A stretch of 64,000 nt of DNA from Bostrychus sinensis (taxonomy: Eukaryota; Chordata; Actinopteri; Gobiiformes; Eleotridae), in contig CM036242.1 in the NCBI GenBank assembly GCA_020698575.1, positions 18,600,624 through 18,664,623 on the forward strand, in the 5' to 3' direction. Below are positions 1 through 10,849 of the stretch, one piece after another. A program made the translations under genes and the position numbers. Positions within the stretch are counted from its first letter, which is position 1, and each line of letters starts with the position of its first letter. The notes under the pieces are model-generated. The model was not told the origin of the DNA. It searched no databases and was given only the letters and a program-made list of their open reading frames with translations.

Positions 1-281
1 AGAAATTATGACAATGATCTAAAAGCGAAGAAAACAACCTGAACCTGTTCGATGTATATGTTTCGTTACTAGATGATCACACTGAATATTAAATGTATAA
101 TCACAGCCTCTTTCATCAGAAAGTATCATAGGTGTAAATAGCAATTGCATTGTTACAAGGATTTGGTGAATGAAAATCAGGAATGGAAGAAGTATGCAAA
201 AACTGCACTTGGGTAAAAGTGTAAAATCTTAGTAAAAAGTAAAAAAAAAGTAAAAGTACAAAAATATTTCTACTACAGTTG

Positions 282-326
282 TACTACTACTACTACTACT
301 ACTACTATTACTACTACCACTACTAT
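282..326. repeat. (TAC)n microsatellite
   Basis: An array of about ten TAC units, followed by imperfect TAT/TAC units. It lies just right of an A-rich AAGTAAAAGTA stretch that is common in fish intronic repeats. Confidence 0.9.
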
Positions 327-548
327 TGGTTTGAGCTTCTGGCTGCAGAGTGAACATAGCACCCACCTTGCCACTGAGAACAAAAACATTCACTTATTTA
401 GAGAAGTTAACAGTATACTTGACTAAAAGTAATATGTTAACCTTTAAAATGCATGTTTAAATGTAATTAGATAAATGTATGTTTTAGACAAGCTACTCAG
501 ACACTACTAAAATAAATCAATAGCTACTTACTATCACTATCAAAAATA

Positions 549-851
549 ATGCTTTTTTTTTTTTTTGTCTTAGGGGCTCTCATTGATCTTTTGTATACTT
601 TAACTCAGAGACCAGTTCATAAGGCTTTAACATTGCCCAGCTGTAAATTATACTTTTGTAAAGAAAAAGGCGTAGCTAAAATATCTAGTAAATATTATTC
701 CAACTCATATTGGGAGCTTAAAAAATGGCCCATGAATAAAAAATTATTACAGGATATAAAGATGTTAGGATTTAATTGTGTTTTTCCACAAATGAACTAC
801 TTCCATGTAATACCAGAACACGTTACTAATTCTTCACAATCACTTGAGTGA
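549..851 (+). other. Unrecognised ORF with terminal-exon-like context
   Basis: An open frame runs from inside a poly-T tract to a TGA at 849-851. The T-tract ends in GTCTTAG at about 566-572, a plausible splice acceptor. The roughly 92 codons after it stay open in AT-rich DNA, and a perfect AATAAA lies at 950-955, about 100 bases past the stop. This is the layout of a last exon. The product has several Cys, Lys and aromatic residues and a Y-W-E-L-K-K-W segment. I do not recognise a family, and it is not like the missing FTO exons. It could be a chance ORF or a repeat remnant, which I think more likely. Confidence 0.12.
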
Positions 852-1451
852 CTATCGTGTTAAAACCTTCTTTGTCAATACTGAGAAGATAACTGGGTTA
901 ATCCTGAAGGAAAGACACTGTAAAATTGTTTGATGCTTGGTGATCCCCAAATAAAAAGGGGGGTTGGAAAAAAGATGTTAGTAATAACTGAGGAGATTTT
1001 TAAACAGGTGGAACAGGAAGACGCAATGAAGGAGGGATGAGCATTGCACTCATTTTAATGCATTTCTATAATGGTTTCTAATTACAGTGTATGAGGACAA
1101 AAATCTGCTGCATTGTTTGGTTTTGTGGCTTGGCACATTTCTACTTTTTCAAGGTATTTAATAACCCAATGGGGATTACAGACCTTGTCTATTTTGTTGT
1201 GGTTGTAGAGATGGTTCCATGACATTAACAGAATAGCAAGAACAGAAAAGAATGATCCCTTCTTCTAAACACATTGCACCTGGTAACCCAAAAGGCAACT
1301 CTGTGTTTCAGGGTGTGTTACAATCTTTTTTATAGTATATCTTCTTGCCAAATCACCACAGGTATCAACAGTCACATTTTCTTTGGTAGCAGTGCAGTTG
1401 TTGATTTATTTAGTATGTTGTAGTTTAGTAGCAAATCGTAAAACATAAAAC

Positions 1452-1771
1452 CGGGTTCGTACAGTCATGGAAGAAGCCTGAAGAAGTCATGGAGTTTTAA
1501 AATGCAATTTCCAGGCCCTGAAAAAGTTTCGGAAAATTATATTTTGGTATAAAGTTTTAGAAATGTTTTAGAAATTTAAAGTCTGAGTAGCATTTGAATA
1601 ATACATGTTAAACCTACGCCAGCCTACCTTGATGATTACTTTATATATTAATTTACTTTTTTAAATATGCGTTCTGAACCAACGTACCAAGCATAATTAT
1701 CTTTTAATCACTGCTGTGTAGGCTATAAGTCAGTAAAATTAGTGGAATAATATATATCTGGGGGAAGAGCC

Positions 1772-1802
<31 letters not shown>

Positions 1803-1963
1803 CTAATTTTCAATTTTAACAAATTAAATTGCAGAAAAAGTTTCTGATGTACCACACTGAACACTTTGAATATTATTTATAAGTAATTTCAGTCATTCTG
1901 CTTTTAGTCAAAAGTTTTGGAAAAGTCATGTAAAATTCTTGGCAAAAAAGTATATAAACCCTG
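1452..1963. mobile_element. Non-autonomous DNA transposon remnant (hAT-like?)
   Basis: The left end reads CGGGTTCGTACA and the right end, reverse-complemented, reads CAGGGTTTATATAC, giving imperfect terminal inverted repeats about 510 bp apart. Next to both ends are AAAGTCATGGAA-type motifs in opposite orientation (for example 1491-1500 and 1921-1930), as in an abundant fish miniature element family. The interior is AT-rich with a poly-T of about 28 at 1774-1802 and no transposase. No clear target duplication was seen, so the superfamily is a guess. Confidence 0.5.
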
Positions 1964-2309
1964 AAAAGGCAGTGTTCCTGTAACAAATTTGATTGTTGGA
2001 CTCTACTTTCAATTCAATGATAGGTATATCTAAAGACACTAGTTAAGTGTTACTTTGAAAACATATACATAAACATGTCAAACATGATCTGGAACAGCAC
2101 TGATTGCCAAGTGTCAATACACTCTGACTGATAGGATTAGCATATTAGCAGAATGAAGTCACTCAAATTTGCCAAATTAATATAAAGTATGTTTAGGCTT
2201 AGTTGTGGTGAAGCTTATGATAAGCATCTATCCAGCCATACTTTCACTCAACTCCTTTTCTTGAGATAGAGGAATCTGATGGGTGGTGTTAAATGGGTGA
2301 GATGTAGGA

Positions 2310-2580
2310 CAGTGTAATTAACGCTAGTCCTTTAGCAGGCTCCGCCTTGTACCTCTGGGAGTGCCAGATATAGCGCTCATTAATTCCTATTTGTGTGTAA
2401 TGAGAGGGTCATGTTGGATGTAATAAATGGCTCTTTTATTTGGGCGAGAGCTGCAGGGCGGCATCCTCTCCTGGCTAACAGTCTCATAAACACCTCTTAG
2501 CGGCTCTCATCAGGCTCCCTGGGTGGGGAGCACTCACAAGGGGGGGACAGTACTCTCTGTTAATGGGGTGGAAATCAGGT
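2310..2580. promoter_or_regulatory. Candidate conserved enhancer block in intron 7
   Basis: A repeat-free stretch with balanced base composition amid AT-rich intron. It contains a homeodomain core TAATTA at 2315-2320, ATTAAT near 2379-2384 and a CDX/HOX-like TTTTATT near 2435. Composition and motifs resemble developmental enhancers, which are expected in FTO introns. Conservation is not tested. Confidence 0.25.
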
Positions 2581-3335
2581 GTGCTTAGAGACTCAAATAT
2601 TATTTATTCATCAATAACCTGCAGTGATAACATTGTAAATACATTCTTCTTCTTCTTCTTTATACTTTATTTCAGACACAATTTTGGTCCATAACATTTC
2701 ATTGTTCTCAGAAGCTTCATTTTAAACTTTAAAATAATTGTACATGTAAAAGTACAATTATTTATGTAAAAGTACATTTATGTGTGACCTGCCGGCTTGA
2801 AGAATATGGATTGACTGAAAAAGTAACAACAAATGAAAGGTTGTCCCACATTCACAATAAATTTACCTTTAGCCTACTCCACACTTTTTTCTAGTATATA
2901 ATTTATGTGATAAGCATACACATTTCATAAAACTACCATTTTACCAACTACCAAGTTGTTTGATGAATGTCATTTTACCATCAGTAGGAAACTATCCAGT
3001 AAAATGGGATCATCTGGAAATAGCAATAATAGACATGTCTGTATCAGCAGCTTTTCACAGCTCTTGCATTGATGATTCACAACTGGGAAGCACACCATTT
3101 GTTTAGCATCAAAGGGATCAATAGCTCTCTAATTTCTTAACACCAGGTTCCAGTTGTAGCATTCTAGTCCCTCCTCCTCCATAGCTACCTGGCCACTTTC
3201 AAATTCTTTAGATCTGTTGGAGCCCTTGACCTGCCCGATTTTGGAATGAAATGTGTTTATTATGTATTTTACAAAAATACATTTCACTGTACATTGTACT
3301 ATGTATGACTGTGCATGTGATCAATAAAAACATGA

Positions 3336-3336
<1 letters not shown>

Positions 3337-3369
<33 letters not shown>
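3337..3369. repeat. (TA)n microsatellite
   Basis: About 16 uninterrupted TA units directly abut the left end of the transposon remnant at 3374, which suggests insertion into, or slippage next to, the array. Confidence 0.9.
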
Positions 3370-3371
<2 letters not shown>

Positions 3372-3373
3372 TT

Positions 3374-3846
3374 AGAGGTGTAACGATACAGTAACTTGAT
3401 GTATTGATTTTTTTTCCTACAATACAACTACATCGATACACATTACCCTGTATTCAGTTGTATCGTTTTCTAGGAAGTGTGTATTGATACACATGGAATA
3501 CTGATCAGTAATATTGGAAATATTGATATTAGAAATTTGCATGTTAAAATAAAACCAGATATGGCTTTTTTTATGTATTTTTTTGTTTTTAATGAAATAA
3601 AATGTTATATTCAACTTTTAATCACTCTCTGTCTACTAGACATAATTAACCCTGGTCATGATGCTACATTTGAGAGTAAACTTTTATGATTTTTGGCAAA
3701 ATGTTGCTGTATTGATTATCGATATGAAGGTGTTGAATCATATCGAATTGAATCATTCCAAATTAGCCAATATCGTTCTTGAATCGTATCAAAACAGTTC
3801 TAATTGATACGTATTGTTTTGATTGAAACGTATTGTTACACCCCTT
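3374..3846. mobile_element. Miniature hAT-like transposon with GGTGTAACRATAC ends
   Basis: The left end has AGAGGTGTAACGATAC. The right end, reverse-complemented, reads AAGGGGTGTAACAATAC, so the two form inverted termini over about 15 bp. Many TATCG/CGATA words crowd both subterminal regions, typical of transposase-binding clusters in hAT-like miniature elements. At about 473 bp it has no transposase and is non-autonomous. An 8-bp target duplication could not be confirmed. Confidence 0.65.
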
Positions 3847-6800
3847 CTTATCTTATCTTAGCTCTCGCATTCTAAACTGGGAGACTGGCTTGCTCCGTGG
3901 ATGGTATTTAAAAGTAGTGTCCAAACTTGAGTGGATCTGTAGATAGACTCTATTTACAAAACAGGGTTATGGTTAGGGTTACACATTTGTCAATTCTTTT
4001 TTTTTCTTATTTTTTTATTTGCACTATGGAAGCATTAGACAAATGTAAGAATGGCAGAATTACTCCACATTTTTGCATATGTCAGCTTCTGAAGGCATAT
4101 TGTTTCTCTAAAACTAAATTTCTCTTATGCCAGTATGTGTAGATTGAAACCATTTTTATTGGTTTAGCATTTTTAAAGAATTTGACTTGTGGTGCTGTGT
4201 GCATAACACTGTAACGCATGTTTTTAGAAAAGCTGGCATTGGCCCCAGTCAGCAAAAAGCTTTTTACTGGCAGGAGAGTGAGCTGGCGATCACAATCTGC
4301 TGTCTGGCTAGAATTTTTCATATACTAGAGGAGAAAGAGGGGGCTTTAGCAGACCAAAAGGTGGTTGAGTGTCACACCAATCGCAAACATCTCTGTCCTG
4401 CTCCGTCTTCATTGTCCCAAATTAGGCAAAGCGCCTCTCAAAGCTCTCCTGTGATGGATGGATGATGCATTCATACCAGAGCAGTGAGAGGTTTGCTCAA
4501 TTTATATATATAAATCCCATGACCCAATCCACTGCAGGGCTAATTCAGTCTAAGAACTTTGTGTTTTTTTTTTTTTTTTTCTTTAGAGCCTAACCTGATC
4601 TGCGCTCTTCATGGTAAGACAGGGTCAAAAGCTTTTGCAAGGAATTGGCCAGTGAATACTTATGTGATATTTGTGGGCCTATTGGACTACCATCTAACAA
4701 CAGATTTGCCTTTTCTTCTCACCACCAAAGGGGATGACCACAAAAGCCTTTGAGTTCTGCTTCATTTGACCCTGTGGAAAGCATATGTCCTTCTATCTGG
4801 CTTGTATTCTAGCCAGAAGATGGAGTGCTGGCGGGGCCATAGAAAGCATCCCTGCCCACTTGAGTTGTTACAATACCTTCAAACAAAATCACTTGTCAGG
4901 AGTCTTCCCTTTTTGGGAGTGTCTCAGCCCCTCCAGTCCTTTGTCACTTCAAACATGTTACTCTGATGTTGCAGACACATTTTTCTAATGTTTTACACTC
5001 CATATAATCTGCTTTGCGTGCTGAGGCCCATTTTACTGGTTGACATAATTGATGGGGCTTGTGACCTTGCGTGGGTCAAGCTGGCAGAAAAGGCCTACAT
5101 TTGTATCACCACGGCGATGACGAAAACACATTAACCCAAGCACAGGCACATACAGGGACTAATCTGTACGTCTTTGTAAGAAACTTGAAGTCATTTGTTT
5201 ATTTTCTGCACATTATTGATCTCCAGATATCCTTGTAGAGATTTTATAGCCCAGTTACTGTGGCCATAACTTATAGGTTACGCCACTAATTAATACTGTA
5301 AAAATTTTAGCATGAAATATTTTTATTGACTTTTTATGGCACTTATGGTAAAAGACATGTTGTAAAAACATTTGTAATGGACCCTTAAATTGAAGCTCAC
5401 TAAGGGTTAGTCAAATGGATGCACAGGGAGTAATGTGTTCCAGATACAGTGTACTGTTTGGTTCTTACTGTTTATTCCTATACCTAATTTTCACATCAAC
5501 TACTTCATGTTTTACATACAAAATTATATATTTTTTTATTCTTATAATTGTGTGACAACAGACAGACAGTGGAAAAAACACACACACTCACACCTATATA
5601 AACACATTTTATGACTTCTGGTGTGATGTCAGAAAAGTAAAAGCTGTCTGGGCTTATTTCTTTTTGGGCTAATATAATTTTTCCAGCAGTGTTGAGTCCC
5701 CCATAGAAGCACAGTAACTTGATGGTGGCCATGCACCTAATACACACTGATATGTTGTTCCAGACTGAAAGTAGCCCTGACACAATCATAGCTCCCAAGT
5801 TGTTTATATCAGCGAGCAGAAACTATCCATTACCTCCAGCAAGGTGTGTCTTTTTCTACCACTGGTCAAACTCATATTGGTTTCTTGTATTGGAAGCAAG
5901 AGTCAAGGTGAGACAGCCGAGAGTTTGGCAAACTTCATAGACCAATGAAATCATAAACTGTGGCAAAAGTCATTGGTAGATCAATTTATGACCTAATGAT
6001 TTACCTTGTAGAGATTGTCAGGTCGACTAATACTGTTGCATAAATACATTTTGTGACTATTTAAAAGTGTTCAGTGCATACGTACTCTGCTTACTCAACA
6101 TGCTTCTGTGGTTTGTAGAGAAAAATGATTCCAATATAACAAAAATGGACCTTGACTCAAGCCACAGTTTTACAACTACTGACAGTGGTTTCAAAGTAGC
6201 CAAGGGAAGTCTCTTTCTGTTAAATTTAAGGGCTTGCAGCAGCTTAATAGCGCCAGTCGGGCACAATATGTCGCATCGGCACACAGACAGAAGGATTTTG
6301 GCACTGTTAGACATGCAAACTTTAAGTTGGCTCGTGTGCCAAAAAGGATTAGGTAAAAACTGTACCATCATGGTGTTGGCTAAATTAACCAGTGGTAAGA
6401 TGGTTTAAGATACATTCTCTGTGCAACCCTCCTCATTTAAAGTACTGAAAATAAGCCTTGCCTGGTAAAATGCTTTATAAGGTGAGGTAAATTTGGTATT
6501 GGTACGTGATTGTGGCCTCCAGTCACAATGGGTTTCCTGTGTAAGTGAGTGCCAGCGAGCTTAAGAGTGCTCTGGGCCCACCAAACGTCCTGCTCTGAAG
6601 TAAGCGAAGGCATTTCATGGGGTGTTAACTGTTTCTGAGACACTCTGGTGGGCAGCTAGTAGCTCTGTTTTATGGAGTGTAAAACTTCAGTTCTGCATCC
6701 TTTTTTAACCTTCTTGCCTTTGAACACTTGCTTCTCTGCTATTATGTGACTTGTGACAGCTATTCTGTAAAGTTTCATGTTATGTGCAGTGAATGGCAAA

Positions 6801-7079
6801 AAAGTGTGCAGCAACGGCTTTCCAGTGTTGAATGAGTGACATGTTGTTGTGTGATTGAATGGACAGATGCTTGTTGGTGTTAAGATACAGTGCTGGCTCG
6901 AGGTGTTAGTGAGATGCCCCAGGCTGCCTTCTAGCCAGTCTTCGCTTGGAAGGCAGTCATCAGCCCGACTCTCCACCAAGCAAAATACCCCTCAGCCAGG
7001 GTGGATTCCTCACTGTTTATGCACAACGCCGGAAATGTTAACAACTACCCTCTGTATGTTTGAGATGCTGGATCGGAGT

Positions 7080-7330
7080 AGAGCTGCATGACATTTGGTA
7101 AACATGCAATATGCAATCGCCATCAAAAAATGCAATAACATACAATATTTGAATTCTCACTGTGGTAAAATGTTCAACTTGAAACTCGACTTGAACTACC
7201 ACCTTGCTGTAGCCATTAAGCCACACAGCCCTTATGTCAGAAAATAGAATCCACTAAAAAGCTGTTCCATTGCTGGGCATTGCAGCTAGTAATACATATG
7301 AGATCAAAGATCACATTTTGTGCAGCCCTA
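7080..7330. mobile_element. Miniature hAT-like element (GGGCTGCA ends)
   Basis: The left end AGAGCTGCATGAC and the right end TTTTGTGCAGCCCTA are inverted copies of the TAGGGCTGCACRA terminus seen on common fish hAT-type miniature elements. The interior, about 250 bp, includes TGCAATATGCAATCGC near the left end. There is no coding potential, and the target duplication is unclear. Confidence 0.55.
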
Positions 7331-7907
7331 TAGAAGTCCTCCTTGTCCCCTTGTTCACCTCGGCAGCAAAGGTCAGAGGGACATCTGTGGTCAGCATCGC
7401 GATGAGAGAGGTGTAGGCCGTGGACAGCTATTGTCATCAGGGTGTAAATAGATGGAAAAAAGAAGGCTGATTAGCAATAACACTGGCCCAAAGATAAAGG
7501 GCTGTGTTGTGGACGGGGCCTGGCTTGACCAGTAAACAACCAGTGGGGTGTCTAAAAGGCCTGGGGATCAGCCCGAGGCTAAACCTGAAGGATTCTCTCA
7601 GCACCAAGTCTTTTAAATAGAAGGTCACACACATGGGCTGAATGCAGATACACACATTTAGGTTGTATGCTCGGTGCAAATATCCTCACAAAAAACACTG
7701 GTTTAAATATATTTAGTTATTTTCAATCTACTGATAATGATAAAATGATTTCTCTGTTTAGTTTAATGCATTGACTCCTGTTTATTCTGTGACTTTTTTG
7801 AGGAGCAGCCAGCCTTTTCCTATTCCATGATGTTGGTTTTCTACAACTTGATTTGTTTAGTTGACATTCTAGATAATTGGAGCTTGTTTTCTTTATAAAT
7901 AAAAAAA

Positions 7908-7966
7908 GCCTGGATTGAACCACCAACCCTGTGGTTATTGTACAGCCTGCTGTATCTCCTGAGCCA
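7908..7966 (-). mobile_element. tRNA-derived SINE head fragment
   Basis: Read on the minus strand, the segment begins TGGCTCAGGAGATACAGCAGG (A-box-like) and continues to GGTTGGTGGTTCAATCC, a good B box. Spacing fits a tRNA-derived polymerase III promoter, and the GGTTGGTGGTTC context is typical of fish SINE heads. No SINE body or tail was recognised to its left. It does not fold as an intact tRNA, so it is not called a tRNA gene. Confidence 0.5.
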
Positions 7967-8698
7967 AAAATTATATTTTAGCAAGGGCTGAACCTGACTG
8001 TTAAGGGTGCAGTTTGCAATGTGTTTAAATTTGGGTGAAAAATTGAGCAGGCCATCTGAACCAGAACTTAGAACCTTTCCAACAACACAAATGTAGACTG
8101 CATTTGAGCTATCCTAATGGTTAACTCTAGAATCACCAAAGCACTACTGGGCACCTTCTGAGTCATATGGAGACACAATGGCTATTGACTTTGGAACAGG
8201 TAGGAAGTAGAGCAGTTTTACCAACTATAAACCTTCCACACTAACACAGTTACACAGGCAGCATACCAACTGTTTCTGACTGAGCTGGTGATAGACTCTG
8301 AACGCACTTTCTGCCAGTTTCTAAGCCTGTCAGTCATCCAAAGAGGACAGGGTTTGATCTAAAGCGAAAAGTACAGTTTTCATAGGGAGTGTAGCTGGCC
8401 CTGCTTACTTCTGGTCACTGTAATCTTTGGTGTCTCCTCAGAGTCAGGTGTAATCAGTCACACACTGCCACATGTTTTGACATTTCCTGTGTGGTGTGGA
8501 GGAAGTAAGCATATTACTCTGTCTGCAAATCAGACCATTCTTCTTTAGAAACACACACGGGCAATCAGACTTATCTTCACATGAATTAAGACAGACAGGT
8601 GGATTGTCAGAAAAAGGATTAAAAAAAGAGATGAAGAAATGAAGGTTGCTTTACACTGTGTATTTTTTCTCTTTTTTTTTTGAAGGAGTGTGCATGAC

Positions 8699-8721
8699 GG
8701 GGGAGGGAGTGTTGGGGGGGG
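8699..8721 (+). other. G-quadruplex-like motif
   Basis: Runs of G5 (8699-8703), G3 (8705-8707) and G8 (8714-8721) with short spacers satisfy a G3+N1-7 pattern if the last run is split. A strongly purine-rich strand follows at about 8877-8950. Any function is unknown. Confidence 0.45.
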
Positions 8722-9392
8722 TGACTGTTAGCGGTAAGAAATGAACGTGCTGGACTGGTGGATGTGACAGGAAGAGACTGTTCTTAACAAGGCGTCAGAG
8801 TCCGTCATAGTTGCACATCCATCACTTCTCAGATGCAGCGGGAAGGAAGGGGGTGGGGGTACATTTAAGGATATTCAGAGGGAAAGAGTCTGTGTGAAGG
8901 GTAGAGAAGAAGACGAAGACAGAGACGGCGAGGGGAAAAGAGGGATTTGAGTGTGGCTGACAGCATTGCATTTAATTTGGACTGCCAGATCCTTTTTCAT
9001 TTGACTCCCTCTCAACCAGCTTAGAGGCTGCGGAGGACTTGAGGGAAAGGTTTGCCAGGATGTCTCAGATTAGCGCTGATGTGCCACGTCACACTTTAAG
9101 CCAGCCTGTAATTCATGTTCAACAGGGGGATACTCACACATTACACTGTGCTGTGCAGGACGTGATTAATTGACTCACACTCTAATATTTGGTAATTTGC
9201 CCATCCTCTGATGTGAAACTGACTTTATACTAGACTTACTGTATGTCGCCATCCCAGGGATGTTTAAATAGTCTCAGAGCTGTAAAAATTTCAAAATGCA
9301 GCTAGAAAACCTTGGATGGCAGTCACTGTGCTTCTTACATGTAGATACCAGAAATATTTATAAATTGTATGCATAATACTTATCATAGTTCA

Positions 9393-9854
9393 CACTGATC
9401 AGGCATAACATTATGACAAAATGCCTATTATTGGTAGTTATAATGTTATTTGATATGACCACCTGCCTAATATGCAGCCCCATATGCCACAAACTTTGTA
9501 TCAGAAGGAGCATTAACATTTTCAGCATTTTGATCTACAGTAACTCGTCTGTTAGATTGGACCACATGGACGAACCCTCACTTCCCACATGCATCACCTG
9601 TCGCTGGTTCGCTGCTGTTCCTTCCTTTTGATACATAGTGACTTGAAACACCCCACAAGAGCTGCACTTTTTCTTCCAATCATCTAGCCATCACAATTTG
9701 CAACATGTCAAATGCTCTAATCCTTACTCTTGCCTATTTGAGGAAAAAATACTAACTTGCTTCTTAAAAATTCCACCCACTAACTAGGGCCATGATGAAA
9801 TGGTTCTCTGTTATTCACTTCACATGTTAGTGGTCCCAATGTCATGCCTGATTG
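9393..9854 (-). mobile_element. Tc1-like transposon remnant with intact-looking ends
   Basis: The left terminus CACTGATCAGGCATAAC and the right terminus ATGTCATGCCTGATTG are inverted repeats. Between them, on the minus strand, are decayed pieces of the N-terminal DNA-binding part of a Tc1-type transposase. These include the region encoding a ..TAALVGCS.. helix-turn-helix and the ..R(S)NRRAT.. stretch of related elements. Frameshifts and internal deletion leave about 460 bp, so it is inactive. It ends 64 bp before FTO exon 8. The same family recurs at 63784. Confidence 0.75.
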
Positions 9855-9918
9855 CTGCATATTGTTAAGCTGTCAATTAAAATTAAAATAATGTTTACGT
9901 CTGCATGTCGTTTTTCAG

Positions 9919-10043
9919 ACAAAGCTGTTTCTGGCTATGGTGGAGGACGACGGGCGAGCAGGGGACAGCAGGCGGGATATGGCAGAAACTTTACTGTCCG
10001 CTTTGACAGACAGACACCAGCAAAGACAGACATGGAGAGACAG
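9919..10043 (+). CDS. fto: FTO exon 8 (alpha-ketoglutarate-dependent RNA m6A demethylase), partial CDS
   Basis: FTO is a nuclear Fe(II)/2-oxoglutarate dioxygenase that removes N6-methyl from adenosine in RNA. This 125-bp exon follows a TTTTTCAG acceptor and ends at CAG|GTAACA. In frame 0 it gives 41 codons plus two bases, so the next intron is phase 2. The peptide starts T-K-L-F-L-A-M-V-E-D-D-G and ends L-T-D-R-H-Q-Q-R-Q-T-W-R-D. It aligns ungapped with the human segment T-N-A-V-L-H-E-V...L-T-A-R-Q-N-L-R-R-E-W-H-A-R, with about 12 of 42 positions identical (from memory), many conservative changes, and the L-T-x-R-x-x-x-R-x-x-W pattern kept. It encodes helices of the C-terminal domain that braces the catalytic domain; the iron ligands are in earlier exons. 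The open frame read through from upstream (9852-10064) is a different, chance frame. The flanking exons are not in the window. Confidence 0.78.
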
Positions 10044-10267
10044 GTAACACATTGTACCACCTAGTTTTTTTCCTGTGTATGTATGACAGACATGAGACAA
10101 GAGAAGCTACTCCAGCGGGCAGTGGCCCCAGCTCATGTTTAAAATGTAAATTCAAGTCAGTACAGTACAGTACAAAGTACAGTAGAATGTTTTACTCAAA
10201 ATAACTTATGGAAGTTGCTATCACATGCAGATTGCTCTGTAACAGGTTAGAGCTTGCAAATGGCCAT

Positions 10268-10288
10268 ATTGTAAGGGACCCTTACAAT
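10268..10288. repeat. Near-perfect 21-bp palindrome
   Basis: ATTGTAAGGG and CCCTTACAAT flank a single central A, giving a 10-bp perfect inverted repeat. It lies 225 bp inside intron 8. It may be the centre of an old miniature element or chance. Confidence 0.7.
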
Positions 10289-10849
10289 AGGTTGTCAAAA
10301 CTCAAAAAGTCAGTTTTACCCATATTTAACTGCAGGGCAGTAGGTAGTTTTGTTATTTGTGTGAAATCCCGGGTCCAGCAGTCATATACAGATACAGATT
10401 CTGCGTAATAATACTACAAATATATTATATTATATTATTACAAAATATAATTTTATTTGGATTTTATAAATGTGAAAAGACTGATGCTTTGGTCTACTTG
10501 GTGTTTGTTTGTGGTCCATGGGCCTGGCAGCTATCACAGCTATCACATCGACACGTGTGTCTTGGATAAGCTCAGTCACTTCCTTCCTTCCAGATAAGGA
10601 CTAGGAGAGCTAGGATGACAGCATCAGCCATTTGTGCAGATAAAGAAAAAAAGGGCCTCACACTAACATTCAGTGTTATTTTAGCTGTTCCTTCTCTCAG
10701 CCACTTTGCCTAAACTCTGTAAGAATGCTCACAAAGTAGATTGTATGTCACTATCAACAGTTTTGACCTCTGTGTCACATATGCACACATTGTACAAGAG
10801 AGGAACCTGAAAGTGATTAAGGTTGAATGGAGTCAACATCTTTTCTCTG

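Larger units (their letters stand above)
1..9918 (+). other. fto: FTO intron 7, right part (non-coding)
   Basis: Everything left of the exon at 9919 is read as the intron before it, truncated by the window edge. It ends in a normal acceptor (TTTTTCAG). I searched it for the preceding FTO exon, looking for the conserved Trp-rich W-F-Q-G and D-W-W region, and found none. It holds a TAC array, a (TA)n, a CTT run near 2645-2661, a poly-T at 4563-4580, four DNA-transposon remnants and a SINE head, listed separately. Segments such as 3850-7000 and 8000-9390 show no gene that I can recognise. Confidence 0.65.

Noticed and set aside
4587..4613. 27-base microexon between a long poly-T/CTTTAG and ATG|GTAAGA
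   Set aside because: The splice sites look good, but 27 bases cannot be recognised as any protein. Poly-T tracts followed by AG are frequent here, and it fits no known FTO exon.
7908..7966. A genuine tRNA gene on the minus strand
   Set aside because: A and B boxes are present, but acceptor and anticodon arms do not pair. It fits a SINE head; the same reasoning applies to 29682-29753.
8744..8766. In-frame D-W-W codons that might be FTO exon 7
   Set aside because: The frame ends in a stop right after D-W-W-M, and the surrounding residues do not match the conserved FTO Trp-rich segment.
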